41,070 bases of DNA. Origin: Martelella alba (GTDB lineage Bacteria; Pseudomonadota; Gammaproteobacteria; Enterobacterales; Enterobacteriaceae). The stretch lies in the NCBI RefSeq assembly GCF_005217455.1, contig NZ_SZPQ01000040.1:1-41070 (forward strand), in the 5' to 3' direction. Shown here one piece after another: positions 38,303 through 41,070 of this stretch. The position numbers were made by a program, and so were the translations under genes. Each line of letters opens with the position of its first letter. Position 1 is the first letter of the stretch. The notes beneath the pieces were generated by a model. The model was not told where the DNA came from, did no database searches, and saw nothing but the letters and a program-made list of their open reading frames with translations.

Positions 38303-38757
38303 GAGCCTGTCCACCACTTTGTGTAAATGCCTTTTCTCAGAAGTGACCGTCCAAGCGGTCACCGAACTCGATAATAAAGCGGCTCATTGCCATACGCCAG
38401 TCCCGCAATGGCATCGTCCATTTCTGTGAGGCTGCCTGGATTGCCAGCCACACCACCTTCCTCACTGAATCGTCCGTCAGGAACACCTTGCGTTTTTTGA
38501 TCGCATGCCGGATCACGCTGTTCAGCGACTCGATGGCGTTCGTTATGTAAATGACTTTGCGGATGTCTGCTGGGTAAGCGAAGAACGTTGCCAGATTAGC
38601 CCAGTTTGCCTGCCAATTTCGGCTTATCCGTGGATAGCGGCTGTTCCAGGCACTGGCGAACGCTTCCTGCGCCTGCAAGCCTGCTTCTTCTGTGGGGGCT
38701 TGGTAGATGGCTTTCAGGTCGCGGACGACTTCCCTTATAGTCCTTCCGGGAGACGAA
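38303..38757 (-). mobile_element. IS256-family insertion sequence remnant
   Basis: This is one end of an IS256-family element: the transposase 3' end plus about 35 terminal bases beginning GAGCCTGTCCACCACTTTG at the junction with the dGTPase relic. The other end and the N-terminal two thirds of the transposase are missing. Confidence 0.75.
38337..38757 (-). pseudogene. IS256-family transposase, C-terminal fragment, frameshifted
   Basis: The C-terminal 140 or so residues of an IS256-family (mutator-type DDE) transposase. REVVRDLKAIYQAP, EAFASAWNSRYP, FFAYPADIRKVIYITNAIES (with the family TNAIE motif) and FGDRLDGHF before the stop are recognisable. Just upstream, near 38730, RFVSRKDYK, matching the family RYVSWKDYK with Trp changed to Arg, lies in another frame, so the fragment has a frameshift. 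Upstream of about 38757 no transposase similarity remains. It cannot move by itself. Confidence 0.88.
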
Positions 38758-39075
38758 CCGCCGGACGTCAGCCCCTTTTCAGGTCGGTAAAAAAAACCGT
38801 ATATCAGTCATTACAACCGATCATTCGCTTCTTCCGGCGTCCCGTTCCCGCACAACCATGGCTCACTCTCACGAGATCGCTACCTTGCGGAGTTGCACGG
38901 GGTTACCACGTTCCGTTCCTGTGACTCAGGGTGACAGGTCCCCCGTTAACACCGGCGATACCACACTCACGATGCCCTATCTGTGAGGGAACATACCTGA
39001 TCGCTTGCCCTTTTCGAGGTTCAAACCCGTTACCGGGTAAGGATAAGTCAGGCTTGCAATAGGCACTCCACCAGC
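38758..39075 (-). mobile_element. Possible group II intron 5' ribozyme fragment
   Basis: Read on the minus strand, this GC-rich island in AT-rich surroundings shows no convincing ORF. It holds phrases I associate with the ribozyme part of enterobacterial group II introns upstream of the intron-encoded reverse transcriptase: GTCACCCTGAGTCACAGG, GGAACGTGGTAACCCC, GGGACGCCGGAAGAAGCGAA and, near its end, AAAGGGGCTGACG. The reverse transcriptase gene would begin next but is replaced by the IS256 remnant. The assignment is from memory of such introns, without a structural fold, so it is tentative. Confidence 0.45.
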
Positions 39076-39221
39076 CTATGATTAACTCAATAAATCAATC
39101 TAACCACTTGATTTACAGAGTAAAATGGCGAATCTAGAACGGTTCTAATTACCTGATAGTGGAAAAAAAACAAAAAATATAATAATTTCATATTGTTATA
39201 TGATATTTTATTAACTATGTG

Positions 39222-39264
39222 AAGTTTATAGTAAAAAATAGCCTTTATTACGACTAAAAACTTT
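39222..39264. repeat. AT-rich hairpin, copy 2
   Basis: The second copy of the hairpin at 38068-38110, with one arm changed (AAGTTTATAGT against ACTAAAAACTT) and a spacer one base longer. It is followed by the same ACTTTCCTC. Between the two copies lie the dGTPase relic, the IS256 remnant and the intron-like stretch. Confidence 0.65.
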
Positions 39265-39330
39265 ACTTTCCTCTCTTGGTTGTTGCTCACCGCAATCATT
39301 CCAATTTTCTGGAATTAGTCTAAAAGAGAA

Positions 39331-39576
39331 TCAGAGCAACTCTTTGCCTATTGGCAGCCTGAAGTCAACTCTGTTGTGAAGATTAACCTCAGAAATGCCC
39401 TCAATAAGATTTTCAAGGGAATATTTAACCAGTTCCGCTGGGCCAATAATGATACAGCCATTTTTGACTTCAATATCAATAGCATCGCCGATACTGAAGC
39501 CAACTTTTTCCATAATTGCTTCTGGTATTTTGAATACCGGGCTATCTCCGCATTTCTCAATAATTATCTGGATCAT
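39331..39576 (-). CDS. MazE/AbrB-type antitoxin, orphan
   Basis: An 81-residue protein starting MIQIIIEKCGDSPVFKIPEA with a SpoVT/AbrB swapped-hairpin fold in the N-terminal 45 residues (VGFSIGDAIDIEVKNGCIII) and a MazE-like acidic tail with SLENLIEGISE. The open frame extends to 39609, but the ATG at 39576 has GGGAG 6 bases upstream. MazE/PemI antitoxins are normally followed by an overlapping mazF/pemK toxin gene; here the next 240 bases hold no MazF-like frame. It is AT-rich like its surroundings and probably came with the mobile region. Confidence 0.75.
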   Translation of the reverse strand: MIQIIIEKCGDSPVFKIPEAIMEKVGFSIGDAIDIEVKNGCIIIGPAELVKYSLENLIEGISEVNLHNRVDFRLPIGKELL

Positions 39577-39737
39577 TAGAGCTCCCCCGCTAGTACCATC
39601 ATACATCATTTCTATAACTATGATTATATATCAACAAGTTACATTACATTATTTCAAACCATTTAGTAAGTATCATTGCACTAATCAGTATTAGTAAAAA
39701 TAATTCAACTATCTTTTATTAATAGATAATTGATACA

Positions 39738-39836
39738 TCCCGCTACAGCACATCGTCCGCATCAAATAGTATCTAATTGATTAGAAATGATTTTAAGTTA
39801 AAACAGATGAAAAAAGTCAGATGTGCTGTAGTGGGA
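39738..39836. repeat. MITE-like 99-bp inverted repeat element
   Basis: TCCCGCTACAGCACATC at 39738 is matched as an inverted repeat by GATGTGCTGTAGTGGGA ending at 39836, 17 bp with one C/T difference, enclosing 65 AT-rich non-coding bases. The shape resembles a miniature inverted-repeat element. I could not find a convincing target-site duplication. Confidence 0.5.
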
Positions 39837-39916
39837 AAATGATTTTTAATGGAGTGGCTTGCAGTGCCGAAACCTCCTGTTCGATCACCATTTAACAAAT
39901 GAAAATTTACACAAAC

Positions 39917-39945
39917 TTACAGAAAGACTCAAAAATTTGTATATA
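39917..39945 (+). promoter_or_regulatory. Sigma-70-like promoter of the candidate small RNA
   Basis: TTACAG (39917-39922) and TATATA (39940-39945) are spaced by 17 bases. The -10 is strong and the -35 moderate. Transcription would start near 39952. Confidence 0.5.
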
Positions 39946-39951
39946 TAGCGC

Positions 39952-40038
39952 AGTTGAGGTTAGGATAAGCAAAGCTTCCCGCCTCCGGGTTGCTACTTAC
40001 CAAAAATACCAAAGCGGGGTGCTACCCCCGCTTTTTTT
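39952..40038 (+). ncRNA. Candidate small RNA of about 87 nt
   Basis: A predicted promoter precedes and a strong terminator ends this non-coding stretch. Inside, AGCAA near 39968 can pair with TTGCT near 39990 and CCCG with CGGG, forming a first stem-loop before the terminator. Promoter, structured body and terminator in under 130 bases fit a trans-acting or phage-type antisense RNA (C4, P4 CI and IsrK RNAs have similar size and layout). I do not claim membership of any of these families. Confidence 0.5.
40011..40038 (+). terminator. Rho-independent terminator of the candidate small RNA
   Basis: AAAGCGGGG pairs perfectly with CCCCGCTTT across a 6-base loop, and the stem ends in a run of seven T (40032-40038). 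Confidence 0.85.
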
Positions 40039-40049
40039 GTAACTGACAC

Positions 40050-40199
40050 TTATTCAGTAACCGTGACTTTCTGGCCCAGTGACGCGCAGTATGCTGAGTT
40101 AGCAATAGAGCCTATGCTATCCCAAAAAAAGCCATAGAACCCGACAATACTGATAAGGATTGAGCCCCCCTGAAAACAGGGCCAGTGCCAACTTCTAAT
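40050..40199 (-). pseudogene. Possible relic of a small membrane protein ORF
   Basis: An open frame of 49 sense codons on the minus strand ends ANSAYCASLGQKVTVTE before TAA, with a hydrophobic stretch (SILISIVGFYGFF). It has protein-like composition but no ATG, GTG or TTG start in frame, and its upstream part overlaps the repeat shared with 38133-38302. It may be the 3' end of a lost gene, or chance. Confidence 0.2.
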
Positions 40200-40332
40200 T
40201 CATCATGCTCACGGTTTTGCCATGTGCAGGGGGAACATCAGAGTCTGTCAAAGATTGATCCTTTGCGCGGAACAAAGATTTTCTCATACATCCGGGTCGC
40301 GTACTCGTCCGTCATACCTGAAACATAGTCGC
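40163..40332. repeat. Repeat shared with 38133-38302 (dGTPase 3' end and downstream)
   Basis: This is the second copy of the stretch starting AGCCCCCCTGAAAACAGGG, including a small hairpin (CCCTG, AAAA, CAGGG), and extending into the last 31 codons of the dGTPase gene. The two copies keep a constant offset of 2030 bases with no net insertion or deletion. Confidence 0.8.
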
Positions 40333-41070
40333 TAATGACCCGCATTTTTTTATCGTCAGCTTTTTCAGCTTCTCTATATTTCTTGCACGTCTCTGCCGGG
40401 AGAAAACGTGTGGGGTCGCTTGCCAGCACATTGAACAGCTCTACAATCAACTTCTGGCCTTTGAACTCCAGTAGCTGAACGTTTTCGTGCCGGATAACCT
40501 TGTCCTCAACCAGACTGAAAATGGCCTCACGTAAGGCTTCGACTTCAGCAGGTAGTGCCACTTTATAGCGAAGCATTCCGCACTTGAAATCAGGATGCTG
40601 CACCTGAAGCGTGACACTTGTGATCATCAGATGAACCAGCGTTCCGATGCATTCCTTGCGAAGGTAGCTTCTGCCGAACAGCTTATCGGCTACGTCTTCA
40701 GCGGTCAGGTCAAACGAGCTACGTTGACATGCTTCAAACAGATGCGACTTGTCACTGAAGTAGTCCATCCACATGCTTTTGTCGATCATTCTCAGTGAGA
40801 TCGCGTCCTCAAGATCATGGAGTGAGTAGGATATCTCATCCGCTAAGTCCATAATCGTTGTGTCCAGCGCTTTATATTTCGTTTTCCTGTGCTCAACCGG
40901 CTCGGTGGTCTTTCTTCCGGATCTGAATAACAGCGCATCATCATGATCAAAAGGTTGGAGTGCGAAGCTGACAGTATCCGCTTCGGAGTCCAGATTGAAC
41001 CGCCCCGGTTTTCCGGGAGAGTATTTTAGTTGGGAACTCAGGCTGCCAGATCCTTATTCCCGATGGAAGC
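40238..41070 (-). pseudogene. dgt: Anti-phage-type dGTPase, C-terminal part, probably frameshifted; continues past the window
   Basis: An HD-superfamily dGTP triphosphohydrolase of the group annotated as anti-phage deoxyguanosine triphosphatase; such enzymes deplete dGTP and can block phage replication. The last HD-type metal-ligand region is visible in TTIMDLADEISYSLHDLEDA (Asp of LADE). Conserved blocks follow: RKECIGTLVHLMI, VQLLEFKGQKLIVELF, DPTRFLPAET, and YVSGMTDEYATRMYEKIF near the end. Similarity continues upstream of the first Met (40852) through TTEPVEHRKTKYKALD to SSQLKYSP near 41040. There an in-frame TAA (41054-41056) interrupts, while another frame reads NKDLAA, so a frameshift near 41040 is likely. 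A sequencing error cannot be excluded. Confidence 0.8.

Larger units (their letters stand above)
39577..40237. other. AT-rich gap between antitoxin and dGTPase genes
   Basis: No confident protein gene lies in these 661 bases. They contain a 17-bp inverted repeat pair (39738-39836), a candidate small RNA (39952-40038), a possible relic ORF (40050-40199) and the downstream part of the dGTPase repeat (from 40163). Confidence 0.6.

Noticed and set aside
39087..39299. 70-codon minus-strand frame examined as a possible MazF toxin
   Set aside because: AT-rich, Phe/Tyr/Lys-rich chance frame with none of the MazF motifs, and it overlaps the hairpin repeat.
1..41070. CRISPR arrays, tRNA and rRNA genes
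   Set aside because: No regularly spaced repeats, cloverleaf-like stretches or rRNA sequence were noticed on either strand.

Overview
The window comes from a Gram-negative gammaproteobacterium of the order Enterobacterales. Several genes match E. coli genes closely in length and motif (mgtA, nrdD, nrdG, gltP, acs, yjcH, actP, yjcE, ghxP), and the order gltP / acs-yjcH-actP / yjcE / ghxP is the E. coli nrf-acs neighbourhood without nrfA-G. The chromosome-like part is fairly GC-rich; the last 3 kb is AT-rich and full of debris. A Sodalis-, Brenneria- or Pectobacterium-like host would fit, but the sequence does not settle the genus.

Layout. 769-4709: a tight four-gene operon encoding a circularly permuted ATP-grasp protein, an alpha-E protein, a transglutaminase-like protease and the proteasome-related peptidase Anbu. 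4820-7945: mgtA on the minus strand, with a long leader, an mgtL-like 14-codon peptide and a PhoP-type promoter. 8135-10933: anaerobic ribonucleotide reductase nrdDG behind FNR-like and paired NrdR sites. 11074-18065: a copper/silver efflux operon (Cys-rich small protein, cusF, cusC, cusB with a fused CusF domain, cusA) with a perfect FNR half-site pair upstream. 18162-24044: divergent gltP and acs-yjcH-actP. 24199-26143: an lrgAB-type pair with a broken lrgB and a divergent LysR regulator. 26150-29705: yjcE antiporter and ghxP purine permease. 30076-36221: hydroxamate-siderophore uptake (TonB receptor, fhuB, fhuD, divergent fhuF, Fur-like boxes) without fhuC. 36259-38056: a divergent SDR/LysR pair.

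38057-41070 is a decayed mobile or defence region. It holds two copies of an AT-rich hairpin, a diverged 3' remnant of an anti-phage-type dGTPase gene abutted by an IS256-family transposase remnant, a stretch resembling the 5' part of a group II intron, an orphan MazE-like antitoxin, a MITE-like 99-bp inverted repeat, a candidate 87-nt small RNA with its own promoter and terminator, and a second, longer dGTPase gene that runs off the window and seems frameshifted.

The genes fall into functional blocks: protein or peptide modification and turnover (the Anbu operon), magnesium and copper homeostasis, anaerobic dNTP synthesis, acetate and glutamate uptake and use, and iron-siderophore use. The most intriguing intact system is the ATP-grasp/alpha-E/transglutaminase/Anbu operon. 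Comparative genomics has recognised it, but its substrate is not known. The most intriguing unexplained sequence is the 38-41 kb patchwork.
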